Part shown: piece by piece, positions 45,254 through 54,928 of the stretch
Numbering within the stretch: the stretch's first letter is position 1
How the letters are laid out: every line of letters starts with the position of its first letter
Source: Levilactobacillus lanxiensis
GTDB taxonomy: Bacteria; Bacillota; Bacilli; Lactobacillales; Lactobacillaceae
Length of the DNA: 64,000 nucleotides
Assembly: GCF_016861655.1 (NCBI RefSeq)
Contig: NZ_BOLN01000005.1
Location: 1 to 64,000 of the forward strand
Direction: 5' to 3'
Notes under the pieces: generated by a model
What the model was told of the DNA's origin: nothing
Databases searched by the model: none
Seen by the model: only the letters and a program-made list of their open reading frames with translations
Translations under genes and position numbers: made by a program

Positions 45254-45958
45254 TTAATTATCCGTTAGCTTAAAGATTGGGACATCGGGGATCCCCCCGT
45301 CCGGCTGACCATTGGTCGTTGGCTTGGCCGTGTGCCGGGGCTCCTGCCGTTCCTTTTCGCGTTGGACCTGAGCGGCCGTCTTCAGGTTCTTGCGTTCCCA
45401 GCTCAATAGGATACGATCCATGTATTTCAGACTGTAGGCCTGACTCAAAACAGCTTCCTTCAAGGCGAGCTGAATCAGCTCTGGGCGGTAGTGGTCCTGG
45501 TCCAACCACTGGGTAATGCTTTCCATTTCCAGGGGCGATAGCGGCCGGCCAAATTCCGTTTCAATCTGATTGAACACGGCGGAGCGGTCATTGCTAACGG
45601 GCGCTTTAGCCGCCTGCTGGGTGGTCTGAGCCGCTAACTGACTCAGTTTTTCCGTTAACAACCGAAAGTCGTAGGCGTCCTGCTTCTGGCCGTCGGCGCC
45701 AGTCACGGTCGTAATCGTCATCAATTTGTGACTGATCATTTCGTGTAGCAATTGGTAGACCTTTTGCTTATCCCAGCCTAAATGGGCCGCCATCTCATCG
45801 GCGTCCGGCAGCTTAGTGCCCTGGTCCATGTAACGCCGCAGCTGGAGGAAGACCAGGAGTTGATCCGTGGTCATCCCCACCTCACGAAAGTGATCGAGCA
45901 GGTAGTTGGCCACACTGGTCTGACCCGCCTGCACGTAACGTTGGATAAATTCATCCAT
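45254..45958 (-). CDS. dnaD: DnaD domain primosomal protein
   Basis: The 234-residue protein has the winged-helix N-domain (about 1-100, with TTDQLLVFLQLRRYM and MAAHLGWDKQKVYQLLHEMI) and the C-terminal DnaD domain (about 128-200: FNQIETEFGRPLSPLEMESITQWL; LKEAVLSQAYSLKYMDRILLSW). It helps load the replicative helicase. GGAGG precedes the ATG. It is preceded by aspB, as in B. subtilis (aspB-dnaD). Confidence 0.93.
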   Translation of the reverse strand: MDEFIQRYVQAGQTSVANYLLDHFREVGMTTDQLLVFLQLRRYMDQGTKLPDADEMAAHLGWDKQKVYQLLHEMISHKLMTITTVTGADGQKQDAYDFRLLTEKLSQLAAQTTQQAAKAPVSNDRSAVFNQIETEFGRPLSPLEMESITQWLDQDHYRPELIQLALKEAVLSQAYSLKYMDRILLSWERKNLKTAAQVQREKERQEPRHTAKPTTNGQPDGGIPDVPIFKLTDN

Positions 45959-45985
45959 GTCGAAAGCCTCCTGAAAGTTAGAATC

Positions 45986-46021
45986 AAAACGACCGAACCC
46001 CGCAGTTGCGGTTCGATCGTC
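45986..46021 (-). terminator. Terminator between aspB and dnaD
   Basis: ACGACCGAACCCCGC pairs imperfectly with GCGGTTCGATCGT; on minus the stem is followed by TTTT. It may partly separate aspB from dnaD transcription. Confidence 0.6.
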
Positions 46022-46034
46022 AGTTTAAGTCAAA

Positions 46035-47213
46035 TTAGTTCGTCATAAAGTCTTTGAGGCGGGCCATCGCCGTTTCTAACGACTGCAGGTCCGTGGCGTA
46101 GCTCAAGCGAACGTGACTCGGCAGGCCAAACGCCTTCCCGGTCACCAAGGCCACGTGCGCCTGGTCCAGGATAGCGGCGACCAAGGCATCGGTCGAGGCC
46201 AAGCCCTTTAGCTGCACGGCCTCACTCACGTCGGGGAACAGGTAAAAGGCCCCCTGCGGCTTGTGGTCCAATTTGAACCCGGGAATGGCCGTCAGCAACG
46301 GATAAATCGTGTCTAACCGTTCCTGGAAGGCGGCGCGCATCCTGGCAACCGGCGTTTGGTCTCCCGTTAAGGCGGCCAGCGCAGCGGCTTGGCTCACGGC
46401 GGCCGCGTTGCCCGTCATGTGGGACAACACCGTCTTCAATGCGTCGATGATCCAGGTTGGACCGACGGCATAGCCGATCCGCCAACCGGTCATGGCGTAG
46501 GTCTTGGAGACCCCGTTGACCAGCACAGTGTGAGCGGCCACATCTGCACCCAGCGTCAGCATGGACGGTGACGGGTTAGGCCCCGCGTAGATCAGATCGC
46601 CATAAATTTCATCGGCCACAATGATCAGGTCGTGGGCCACCGCCCAGTCACCGATTGCCTGTAGTTCAGCCTTGGTGTAGACCAGGCCGCTGGGGTTTTG
46701 TGGTGAATTTAACACGATGGCCTTGGTGGCCGGTGTCACGGCGGCTTCTAACTGTGCCGGGGTGACCTTCAGACTGGCCGTCGGGGCTACCTCAATCGGG
46801 TGACCACCGGCCAATTTGACCTGTTCGCTGTAGCTGACCCAGTAAGGGGCTGGCAACAGAACGTCGTCCCCGGGGTTCAACAGGACTTGAAAGAGAGCAT
46901 ACAGCGCCATCTTGGCCCCCGTCGTGATGACGACTTGGTCGGCCGTCACCGTGACGTGTTGGGTCGCTAACAAATGGTCGGCCACCGCTTGACGCAGGGG
47001 CAAGACCCCCGCCGTCGCCGTGTAACCGTCCACCTGATTGGCCTGAATGGCCGTGATGGTCGCGTCCTTAATGGCCTGGGGCGTCGGAAAGTCTGGCTGA
47101 CCCACGCTTAAATTGATCACATCGACCCCGGCGTCGCGAAGCTCTTGGGCTCGCTGGCCGGTCTTCAAGGTTGCGGACGGCTGAACCGCCTGCGCTCGAT
47201 TTGCTAATTGCAT
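46035..47213 (-). CDS. aspB: Pyridoxal-phosphate-dependent aspartate aminotransferase
   Basis: The 392-residue fold-type I aminotransferase has the family motifs INLSVGQPDFPTP (near residue 34), NSPQNPSG (near 168), VADEIYGDL (near 199) and SKTYAMTGWRIGY (near 234) with the PLP-binding Lys. It exchanges amino groups between aspartate and 2-oxoglutarate. GAGGAG precedes the ATG. Order ypmB-aspB-dnaD is a conserved Firmicutes cluster. Confidence 0.9.
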   Translation of the reverse strand: MQLANRAQAVQPSATLKTGQRAQELRDAGVDVINLSVGQPDFPTPQAIKDATITAIQANQVDGYTATAGVLPLRQAVADHLLATQHVTVTADQVVITTGAKMALYALFQVLLNPGDDVLLPAPYWVSYSEQVKLAGGHPIEVAPTASLKVTPAQLEAAVTPATKAIVLNSPQNPSGLVYTKAELQAIGDWAVAHDLIIVADEIYGDLIYAGPNPSPSMLTLGADVAAHTVLVNGVSKTYAMTGWRIGYAVGPTWIIDALKTVLSHMTGNAAAVSQAAALAALTGDQTPVARMRAAFQERLDTIYPLLTAIPGFKLDHKPQGAFYLFPDVSEAVQLKGLASTDALVAAILDQAHVALVTGKAFGLPSHVRLSYATDLQSLETAMARLKDFMTN

Positions 47214-47237
47214 CCACGCACACTCCTCACCACAAAC

Positions 47238-47741
47238 TTAAATATTTGAAATCTGTTGGAGCACCTTCCCATTGGAATACTGGAAGGTGATGTAGCACAA
47301 TTTACCACTCTTATTTAAATAGCTGACCTGCCAGGCTGGCTTGCCGTTAAAGACACACATCGCTGCGGACAAGACCTTCTTAGGGTTCTTGTTCCAGACC
47401 TGCTGAAGCACCGTGTTCCGTGAAAGGCCGGCACTCTTCTTAAGCACCGTCACGTCCTTACCGGTTTTCGGCACGATAGCGTACACGTCCTGGTTGGCCT
47501 TGTTCTTGCCGGCAACCGTGTAGTACGTGGTGTCCAGGTTCGTCCAGTAAAACTGGCTGGTACTGGTCAAATGACCGGATTTTTTAGCGACAGATTCCGC
47601 GTAAGCCTGGTTCTGACTCAGCGGCTTGGTGGCCTTGTTCACCATATAAGCCCCCGTAATCAGAATAACCAGAATCACGAGCAGAATGCTCAGCAATACC
47701 CAATGATGGGGTCGCTGGCGTCGTTGATACTGTTGTCTCAT
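47238..47741 (-). CDS. ypmB: YpmB-like protein (DUF5590)
   Basis: The 167-residue protein has a basic start (RRQRPHH), one membrane helix (about 14-35) and an outside PepSY-like region with FYWTNLDTTYYTVAGKN and KPAWQVSYLN. Family proteins stand between dinG and aspB in lactobacilli and bacilli; their role is unknown. The ATG at 47741 is taken rather than the TTG one codon earlier. The ribosome binding site is weak. Confidence 0.85.
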   Translation of the reverse strand: MRQQYQRRQRPHHWVLLSILLVILVILITGAYMVNKATKPLSQNQAYAESVAKKSGHLTSTSQFYWTNLDTTYYTVAGKNKANQDVYAIVPKTGKDVTVLKKSAGLSRNTVLQQVWNKNPKKVLSAAMCVFNGKPAWQVSYLNKSGKLCYITFQYSNGKVLQQISNI

Positions 47742-47790
47742 CAATTTTCCATCGGTCTCCCTTGTCTAATTTCAATCTTTTTCAATTATA

Positions 47791-50631
47791 TCAAACTTCG
47801 GGTGGCGTCACGGGATTGTCCGGCTTATTTTCGAAAAAATTAACTAAACCTTGCGCAATGGCGCTGGCATCCCCCGTCGTCTGCGGCAGTTCGGCCGGTA
47901 ACGCCCGTAAAATACTTTGCCCGTAATGTTTCTCGAGCAACCGTTGATCCAAAATGACCACGGCCCCACGGTCATGCGGCGTCCGAATCAGCCGACCAAT
48001 TCCTTGGCGCAACTTCAACGTCGCTGCTGGCAGGGCGGCACTGTAGAACGGGTTCTTCCCCGCCGCCTCAAGCCGCGCGTAGTTCGCCTTGACGAAGACC
48101 CGGTCGGGCGAGTCAAATGGCAAACGTGTCACAATCAATAGTTCCAGTTGTTCCGCCGGCAAGTCGATGCCTTCCCAGAAGCTGGCCGCCCCCAGGAGAA
48201 TGGCACCATGACTGGTAGCGAACCGTTTGGCAATCCGTTCACGACTGCCGCTGATACCCTGCGCAAAGATTTCCCGCTTGGCAAATTCTGGCTGGGCACA
48301 GAGTTGTTGGTAGACCTGTTCGATTACGCTGAGCGAGTTGAACAGCACCAACGTCTGCTTATCCACCGCCCCTGCTAGCTGGCTAATGGCCGCCGTCAGA
48401 TAGGTCACGTAATCGGCCGGCGCAATGCGACTCAGGTTCGGGCCGGCATCGCTGATAAAGAGTTCTGCCTGGTTCGCGTAGTCAAAGCTGGAACGCATCC
48501 GGTGTGTCACCGTTTGCTCGCGGTCCAGGTCAAATTGGTCGAGGACATACTGAGACCGGCCGGAGGAGAACAACGTCCCCCCGGTCAGCAGGACTGGCTG
48601 GAAGCCGGCGTATAAATGATTGCGCAGGAAGCCTTCCGTGGCTAGCAGGCCACTCGCCAGTTGGAGACTGTTGCGGTCGCCAACGTGGTTGATGGTCAGC
48701 CAGAAGAGACTGGCTGGTGCCTGCTCGACCACCTGACGCAGAATCATCAACAGCCGACTCATTTGGTCGTCAAATAAATGAATCCGGGTATCGACCTGCT
48801 CGAACAAGTAGCGTTCGGACGCCGCAAACCGCTCGCTCTGTTGGTCGAAGCGGTGGCGCAGGTCATTTAGGGCTGCTAACAGATCGTCGGTCGCCGTGGT
48901 GGCGGTGGCCATGGCCGACCCCTTAGCCAATTCATTGGCCAGGTCCGCGGCCGGAATCAGTTCTTCAATAATTTGATTGTGATTGTTGGGGCGTTTAGCC
49001 GCCAAGAACCGTAAGAACAGGTGGTTGACTAACTCATTCAGCGCCGTTTCTAGGGTCTCACTCGCGGTCAAAATACCGTGGAGCGTGCCCACGGCCTCGG
49101 CATCCCCGGCAAATAAATCGAGGAGGCTGGGACCGGTCTCGCGACTAATATCGCGGTCGACATGGTGCAGTTCGTTAATCAATTGGGCAAACTTCACCTG
49201 GGTCCGCCGCTGTTTCAGCGTGCTGTCCGGCAGATGTTGGGCCTCATCGACCACCAAGTACGGCCGGTGCAGGCGCTCGCCCAAGTCAAGCGCGTGCTCA
49301 CTCAAGTAAGCGTGATTGACGATGACAAACTGCGCCTGTTCCATACGTTGATCCCGGCGCCGTAAGAAATCGTCCTCGTAAAATGGGTTGTCAGCTGTGA
49401 CCGACCCCTCGTGAATAATTTCCTGAAAGTAAGGTGCCCGGTACGTGGCCAAATGCAGTTCGTCTAGGTCCCCGGTCGTGGTCATGGTCAACCACACCAG
49501 CAGGCGCAACTTCAATAGCTGAGTCTGCTTGGAAATTTCGGCCACCTTTAACGTGGTGGCGAAGCGCTGGAGGTCCAGGTAGTGTCGACTGCCCTTGACC
49601 AACACCGCGTTCACGGGGAACGGCACGATGGACTTCAGGAGCGGCAGCGTTTGATCAAGCAACTGCTCTTGTAGCAACGTCGTGGCCGTACTGATGACCA
49701 CGGGCCGTCCCGTTTGACCCAGATAGGCCATCGGCAGCATATAGCCGAGACTCTTCCCGATACCGGTCGGCGCCTCAACAATCATCTGCTTGACGGGGTG
49801 GCGGTCACCCTCGGCATAGTTGTTATAAATGTAATTCATCATCTTAGCTTGTTCCGGCCGCCATTCCAGGTTGTCCGGCATCAGCTTTTGCTTTTGCTTC
49901 TTAGTCTTCGGATACTTGCTAGGTTCGGCCAGCGTGGTTGGGGCATCACTCCCCGGTTTGCGCAGGGCCAAGCCGTTTTTCACGTAGAGATAATCCGGCA
50001 ACTTGCGCGGCTGTTGTTCATTCAGTCCCCGCGCCACGTCAAAAAGAGCCGCCGTTTGTAGCGGTAGTTCCGGATGCAGATCAATCATGCGTTGCAGCGT
50101 CACCTGCGGCAGTGCCCGCAACCGGCGGAACAGGAAAATGAAGAGCTCCGCCGTAGCACTGGCATCACTGTCCGCGGAATGTGGATTGTCGTGTTCAATG
50201 TTAAACAAGCCACTCAAATCCCGTAACCGAAAACTAGCGGCCGTGGGCAAGAGAATTTGACTCAACGACACCGTGTCCAACGCTTCAATCGTCAGCTCTG
50301 GATAGCCGACGCGACTGAATTCCGCGTTAATAAAGGGTAAATCAAAATTGACGTTGTGGGCCACAAAGACCGTATTCGTCAACAGACTGTAAAGGGTCCC
50401 GGCCACGTCGTCAAACAGCGGCGCGTGTCGAACCCGGCGATTCGTGATTCCCGTCAAGCGCGTAATGGCCTGGGGAATCTCTCTGAGCGGATTCACGTCC
50501 GTCTCAAAGTGATTAATAATTTGATTATGCTGGACGAAGACGCACCCAATCTGGATAATGCGGTCGCCATCTGTCACACTGGTTCCGGTCGTCTCAATAT
50601 CAACCACCGCGTAAACCGTGTCTTTATCCAT
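47791..50631 (-). CDS. dinG: DinG-type helicase with N-terminal DEDD exonuclease
   Basis: The 946-residue protein starts with a DnaQ-like 3'-5' exonuclease (YAVVDIETTGTS at residue 8; VAHNVNFDLPF near 93), followed by an XPD/DinG superfamily 2 helicase (EAPTGIGKSLGYM near 288, VVDEAQHLPD near 460, and SFWEGIDLPAEQLELLIVTR near 795). The spacing between Walker A and DEAH shows no iron-sulphur Cys cluster, as usual for Gram-positive DinG. It acts in DNA repair. The start ATG follows GGTGAG. Confidence 0.92.
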   Translation of the reverse strand: MDKDTVYAVVDIETTGTSVTDGDRIIQIGCVFVQHNQIINHFETDVNPLREIPQAITRLTGITNRRVRHAPLFDDVAGTLYSLLTNTVFVAHNVNFDLPFINAEFSRVGYPELTIEALDTVSLSQILLPTAASFRLRDLSGLFNIEHDNPHSADSDASATAELFIFLFRRLRALPQVTLQRMIDLHPELPLQTAALFDVARGLNEQQPRKLPDYLYVKNGLALRKPGSDAPTTLAEPSKYPKTKKQKQKLMPDNLEWRPEQAKMMNYIYNNYAEGDRHPVKQMIVEAPTGIGKSLGYMLPMAYLGQTGRPVVISTATTLLQEQLLDQTLPLLKSIVPFPVNAVLVKGSRHYLDLQRFATTLKVAEISKQTQLLKLRLLVWLTMTTTGDLDELHLATYRAPYFQEIIHEGSVTADNPFYEDDFLRRRDQRMEQAQFVIVNHAYLSEHALDLGERLHRPYLVVDEAQHLPDSTLKQRRTQVKFAQLINELHHVDRDISRETGPSLLDLFAGDAEAVGTLHGILTASETLETALNELVNHLFLRFLAAKRPNNHNQIIEELIPAADLANELAKGSAMATATTATDDLLAALNDLRHRFDQQSERFAASERYLFEQVDTRIHLFDDQMSRLLMILRQVVEQAPASLFWLTINHVGDRNSLQLASGLLATEGFLRNHLYAGFQPVLLTGGTLFSSGRSQYVLDQFDLDREQTVTHRMRSSFDYANQAELFISDAGPNLSRIAPADYVTYLTAAISQLAGAVDKQTLVLFNSLSVIEQVYQQLCAQPEFAKREIFAQGISGSRERIAKRFATSHGAILLGAASFWEGIDLPAEQLELLIVTRLPFDSPDRVFVKANYARLEAAGKNPFYSAALPAATLKLRQGIGRLIRTPHDRGAVVILDQRLLEKHYGQSILRALPAELPQTTGDASAIAQGLVNFFENKPDNPVTPPEV

Positions 50632-50738
50632 ATATGCTCACCAATTTCTGCACAATTTGCGATAATAACTGGCACTATGATACACCACTTACGCCGCCAG
50701 CGCCACGACTGACTGCGCCATTGGCTAAATTTCCTTAG

Positions 50739-51017
50739 AATGTTTACTTTGATGGTTCTGGCGCCTCCGGGGGCGTGAAAAATGAAAGGCACTGAGTTGG
50801 TGGCAGTCCGTTCCCGCCGGTGGGCTCAAGACGCCCTGCTGTGGGGTCGGTTCCAGCCTGAAATTCACAGTCTCAAAGGTCGCCCCATGCTCTAAGCTGA
50901 GAAAACCACTCAGCTAAGACCATCGACACAGCTGGGCGACTTGGCCCACCTCTGGTCACTTTACATGGATCGTTCATTTTTCCCATCCCCGGAGGCTAAC
51001 CATCTGCGATAAACATT
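50739..51017 (-). repeat. Dispersed palindromic element, copy H (long subclass)
   Basis: Outer arms AATGTTTA (50739-50746) with TAAACATT (51010-51017), GATGGTT (50751-50757) with AACCATC (50998-51004), then GCCTCCGGGG with CCCCGGAGGC and GAAAAATGAA with TTCATTTTTC. Read on minus, the core CTGTGTCGATGG block is present, but the two small core hairpins have merged through a deletion. Confidence 0.83.
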
Positions 51018-51117
51018 ACGCAAATTTTCCCACTGGCTACTGTCAGTCTATCGGGTTTCTATTTTCTAACTGAACAAAACGGTTAGATTGTATTCGACAT
51101 AGCAGATAAAAGGTTCA

Positions 51118-51235
51118 AGCCCCATGCTCTAGCTGAAAAAAGCCACTCAGCTAAAACCATCGACACAGTTGGGCATCTTGGCCCACCTCTGGTCACTCTA
51201 CATGGATCGTTCATTTTTCCCATCCCCAGTAAACA
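51118..51235 (-). repeat. Half copy H2, part of a tandem duplication
   Basis: 51118-51235 repeats 50893-50990 with few differences, and the similarity continues through the flank (TGTCAGTCTATC, then AACTG-ACAAAACG) to about 51305. Only one arm of the palindrome is present. The remaining 51236-51571 shows no gene; the short frame at 51335-51628 on minus overlaps mvk and is not supported. Confidence 0.75.
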
Positions 51236-51571
51236 TTGCAAAACTTGTGGTCAATGACTGCTGTCAGTCTATCTAGTTCCTACTTCGTAACTGGACAAAA
51301 CGTTTGGGGTGAATTCAACATGACCCAATGGAAATTAACGCGATAACTTGTTGCCTCTCAGGACGTCGGTGTCCTGTCCACCATGGTCCATTCCGGAGGC
51401 ATTAGCAATGACCAATTTTAGAGTAACTGGATTAGCAGGCAAACTTTCTATAGAAAGGGTTAATTTTTCGTCGATTTCCGGATTTTGACTGCCAAAGCTA
51501 GCGCAACGCCAATCAGTAGAGTATGATATTTTTTGGTAAGTAAATTCGATGCAGAAAGTGAGCGAGATAAC

Positions 51572-52519
51572 TTGGGTAGAACGGCAATCGGTAAAAGTAA
51601 TGCCAAAATTATTCTCATTGGGGACCATAGCGTGGTGTACGGCCAGCCGGCCATTGCGTTACCCCTGCCCTCAGTCACGACTCAGGTGATCATGCGTCAT
51701 GCCGACAACGGCCAGACCATTACCAGTCGTTACTTTGACGGGCCCATCGCTCAAATGGGACAAAATTTAGCGGGCGTGGCGGCCTTGATCACGACGTTAT
51801 TAGACCGGTTCGACGGTCAAACGACTCCGTTTACCATGGCCATCACCAGTGACCTCCCCGCCGAACGGGGGATGGGGTCCTCCGCTGCCGTGGCCGTGGC
51901 CATCACGCGCGCCATGTACCGCTTCTTCCAGCGCCCCCTCAACCGCGAACTGTTACTGAGCACGGTTGACATCGCTGAAAAAATTACACACGGCAATCCC
52001 AGCGGTATTGACGCCGCCACCGTCAGCTCCGACGTGCCCATCTGGTTCGTCCCCCGCCAGGAAACGTTACAGATTCCCTTTACCCTGCGTGGCTACTTAG
52101 TCATCGCCGACAGCGGCATCAAGGGCCAAACGGGGCAGGCCGTGGCCGCAGTTGCCCGGCGAAAGATGGCCTTCCCCCAGGAGACCACGCAACAGATTCA
52201 ACGCCTCGGCGAGCTCAGCCACCAGGCCCGCACCGCCCTGGCAACCCCCGATTTAATGCAGCTTGGTCAGATCATGACGGACGCGCAACAGCAATTAAAG
52301 GGGCTAGGCGTCAGTTCACCCGAGCTAGACAATTTGACCCAGGTGGCTTGCCAAAACGGCGCCTTAGGGGCAAAATTGACCGGTGGCGGTATGGGCGGCT
52401 GTTTGATCGCCCTCTGCCCTGATTTAGCCACGACCCACCAAGTTGAAGATCACCTACGAGCTACCGGCGCCACGCAAACGTGGACGGAGGCTTTTAACCT
52501 TGAGGAGGAACACCAATGA
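51572..52519 (+). CDS. mvk: Mevalonate kinase
   Basis: A GHMP kinase of 315 residues: GKSNAKIILIGDHSVVYG (start), the ATP loop DLPAERGMGSSAAVAVA (near residue 95), GNPSGIDAATV (near 144) and the C-terminal KLTGGGMGGC (near 276). It makes mevalonate 5-phosphate. The start is uncertain: no ATG is in frame; TTG at 51572 gives a family-normal N-terminus, TTG at 51533 would add 13 residues. In the first motif GEH is GDH. The stop overlaps the mvaD start (ATGA). Confidence 0.9.
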   Translation: MGRTAIGKSNAKIILIGDHSVVYGQPAIALPLPSVTTQVIMRHADNGQTITSRYFDGPIAQMGQNLAGVAALITTLLDRFDGQTTPFTMAITSDLPAERGMGSSAAVAVAITRAMYRFFQRPLNRELLLSTVDIAEKITHGNPSGIDAATVSSDVPIWFVPRQETLQIPFTLRGYLVIADSGIKGQTGQAVAAVARRKMAFPQETTQQIQRLGELSHQARTALATPDLMQLGQIMTDAQQQLKGLGVSSPELDNLTQVACQNGALGAKLTGGGMGGCLIALCPDLATTHQVEDHLRATGATQTWTEAFNLEEEHQ

Positions 52520-53487
52520 CAGCGGTCACCGCAAGAGCGCACACCAACATTGCCCTGGTCAAATACTGGGGCAAGGCCGACACCAAGCTGATGCTGCCGC
52601 AAACCAGCAGTCTATCGCTAACGCTGGACCAATTCTATACGGACACGACGGTCAACTTTGTGAGCGACCTCACTGCTGACGAAGTGGTGTTAAATGGCCA
52701 ACGACTGACCCCCACGGCCAGCCAGAAGGTCCGCCACGTGTTGGACCTGGTTCGCCAGCAAAGCGATGAGACGCGGTTTGCGCGGGTCAGCTCGACCAAT
52801 CACGTGCCGACCGCGGCCGGTTTAGCTTCCTCCGCCTCCGCCTTTGCGGCCTTGGCCGGCGCAGCTAGTCGTTCGGCAGGTCTTAATTTATCACGCACGG
52901 ACCTGTCCCGGTTGGCTCGGCGCGGCTCTGGTTCTGCGACCCGGTCCATCTTTGGTGGCTTCGTGGAGTGGCAAGCTGGCATCGACGACGCGACCTCATT
53001 AGCCGTGCCGTTTCAAGAACAGGTCGACTGGCCGATTGCCATGGTCGCCCTGGTTTTGGACCCGCGCCATAAGAAAGTCAGCTCGACCCAGGGGATGCAA
53101 AGTAGCGTGACCACGTCGCCCTATTATCCCGCCTGGAAAACGGTGGTGGCCGATGACCTAGCAGCCATTAAGCCCGCCATCTTGGCCCAGGACTTCACCA
53201 CGACCGGTGAGATCCTGGAGGCCAACGCCATGCGGATGCACGCCCTCACGTTGAGCGCCAATCCACCGTTCAGCTACTTTAACGGCGAAAGCCTGGCTGC
53301 CATGCAAACGGTCCGTGACCTGCGTGCTAGCGGCGTGTCCTGCTACTACACACTGGACGCTGGCCCCAACGTGAAGGTCTTCTGCCAAGAGGCCGACCTG
53401 CCCGCCGTCACGACGCGCTTGGCCGCCCAATTTGGCGCCGACCAAGTTATCGTGGCCCATCCCGGACCAGGTATTGCCTTTCTTTAA
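52516..53487 (+). CDS. mvaD: Diphosphomevalonate decarboxylase
   Basis: The 323-residue enzyme begins with ARAHTNIALVKYWGKAD and has VPTAAGLASSASAFAAL (near residue 95), SGSATRSIFGGFVEW (near 137) and YTLDAGPNVKVFC (near 278). It decarboxylates mevalonate diphosphate to IPP. It is coupled to mvk; GGAGG precedes the ATG. Between it and pmk lies a truncated repeat copy (I). Confidence 0.95.
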   Translation: MTAVTARAHTNIALVKYWGKADTKLMLPQTSSLSLTLDQFYTDTTVNFVSDLTADEVVLNGQRLTPTASQKVRHVLDLVRQQSDETRFARVSSTNHVPTAAGLASSASAFAALAGAASRSAGLNLSRTDLSRLARRGSGSATRSIFGGFVEWQAGIDDATSLAVPFQEQVDWPIAMVALVLDPRHKKVSSTQGMQSSVTTSPYYPAWKTVVADDLAAIKPAILAQDFTTTGEILEANAMRMHALTLSANPPFSYFNGESLAAMQTVRDLRASGVSCYYTLDAGPNVKVFCQEADLPAVTTRLAAQFGADQVIVAHPGPGIAFL

Positions 53488-53647
53488 AAGTCATTTAGAC
53501 GGGGCTGACTGCTAGTCTTTTACTCAAAATCAGCCATCAGCTAAATGCATACTTAGTCACTAATACTGAAATTTAAACGCTGGTAGCCAAAGTATGTTGA
53601 CCCGCTTTTCCATTACACAAACGACTTAATTGTGATTTAAGCCAATG

Positions 53648-53780
53648 TTAACCGCTTAGGGAATTGTTATCTTTGAGACGTGGTCCACAGCGGCTCAAAG
53701 TAAGCTCGGAGACCGCATTTTGGCTCCGAGCGCTCGCCCACCGCGTCCCGGCCCATTTTCACCAGCCCGGAGGCACTGAC
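53648..53780 (+). repeat. 5'-truncated palindromic element, copy I (short subclass)
   Basis: Contains CCGCTTAGGGAATTG (right arm of the first inner hairpin; the left arm is lost), then CTTTGAGACG with CGGCTCAAAG, GGAGACCGCATTTTGGCTCC, and the right outer arm CCCATTTTCACCAGCCC. The gap of 354 bp within an otherwise tight operon is mostly this element. Confidence 0.8.
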
Positions 53781-53841
53781 TTCCCCCACATTAAAAACCT
53801 GATTCACCTAAAAGATTTGTCACAGAAGGGACCTGATTTTT

Positions 53842-54915
53842 TTGATTTCCGCGCAAGCACCCGGAAAACTTTATATCGCTGGCGAATACGCCGTGGTCGA
53901 ACCTGGTTACCCGGCAATTATTGTTGCCCTCAACCAGTTCGTCACCGTCACCATTACGCCCAGCCAGGACTACGGGCGGATCGCGTCCAAACAGTACCAG
54001 GAAAACTCGTTGTACTGGCAGCGTCAAGGCAGCGAACTCGTCTTTGACAACCGCGATAACCCGTTTCACTACATTCTCTCGGCCATTCGGTTGACCGAAC
54101 AGTATGCCCAGGCTTTGGGCAAGCCACTGGCGATGTATCACTTGAACGTCAACAGTGACCTCGACAGCGCCGATGGCAAGAAGTACGGCCTCGGTTCCTC
54201 CGCTGCCGTCACCGTCGCCACCGTCAAGGCCCTCTGCCAATTTTATGATATTCAAATGAGCAAGGACCGCCTCTTCAAGTTGGCTGCCATTGCCCATTTA
54301 GACGTGCAAGGCAACGGCTCCCTGGGTGACATTGCGGCTTCCGTTTACGGTGGCTGGATTGCCTACCAGGCCTTTGACCGCGACTGGTTAGCCTCCGCTC
54401 GCCGGGAGCTCACCCTAGAACAATTGCTCGACACCGACTGGCCCGGATTACAAATTGAACTCCTGACGCCACCGGAATCGCTGCGATTGATGATCGGTTG
54501 GACGGGAACTCCCGCCTCGACCTCCCATTTGGTCGACAAGATTGCCCTGTTCAAGGCGACCCGCCGCAAGGACTACCACGCCTTTCTTCGTGAAAGTCGC
54601 GAGTGCCTGCAACGGATGATTCAAGGATTCCACGACCAAGACCTGGACGCCATTCAACACGAAATCGCCGTCAACCGTGATTTGTTAAACCGATTGGCCT
54701 GCCTGAGTCACGTCACGATTGAAACCACCCTCCTGAAGACCATGTGTGACATCGCCGTGCATATCGGTGGCGCCGCCAAATCCTCCGGTGCCGGTGGTGG
54801 TGACTGTGGCATCGTCATCATCAACGCTGCCAAGGACCTCGCCCGTTTGCTCAAAGAATGGGAAACACGAGGCATCGAGCCACTGAAGTTGAACGTCCAC
54901 CACGTTATCGAATAA
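53842..54915 (+). CDS. pmk: Phosphomevalonate kinase
   Basis: The 357-residue GHMP kinase has the start [24 protein letters not shown], the ATP loop [15 protein letters not shown] (near residue 115), [13 protein letters not shown] (near 155) and the C-terminal [11 protein letters not shown] (near 312). It makes mevalonate 5-diphosphate. The start is TTG with AGAAGGGA upstream. With mvk, mvaD and fni it completes the route from mevalonate to IPP. Confidence 0.93.
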   Translation: MISAQAPGKLYIAGEYAVVEPGYPAIIVALNQFVTVTITPSQDYGRIASKQYQENSLYWQRQGSELVFDNRDNPFHYILSAIRLTEQYAQALGKPLAMYHLNVNSDLDSADGKKYGLGSSAAVTVATVKALCQFYDIQMSKDRLFKLAAIAHLDVQGNGSLGDIAASVYGGWIAYQAFDRDWLASARRELTLEQLLDTDWPGLQIELLTPPESLRLMIGWTGTPASTSHLVDKIALFKATRRKDYHAFLRESRECLQRMIQGFHDQDLDAIQHEIAVNRDLLNRLACLSHVTIETTLLKTMCDIAVHIGGAAKSSGAGGGDCGIVIINAAKDLARLLKEWETRGIEPLKLNVHHVIE

Positions 54916-54928
54916 GGAGCGCACACTT

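Noticed and set aside
51335..51628. 97-codon minus frame overlapping the start of mvk
   Set aside because: It overlaps the mvk coding region, has no ribosome binding site and resembles no protein.
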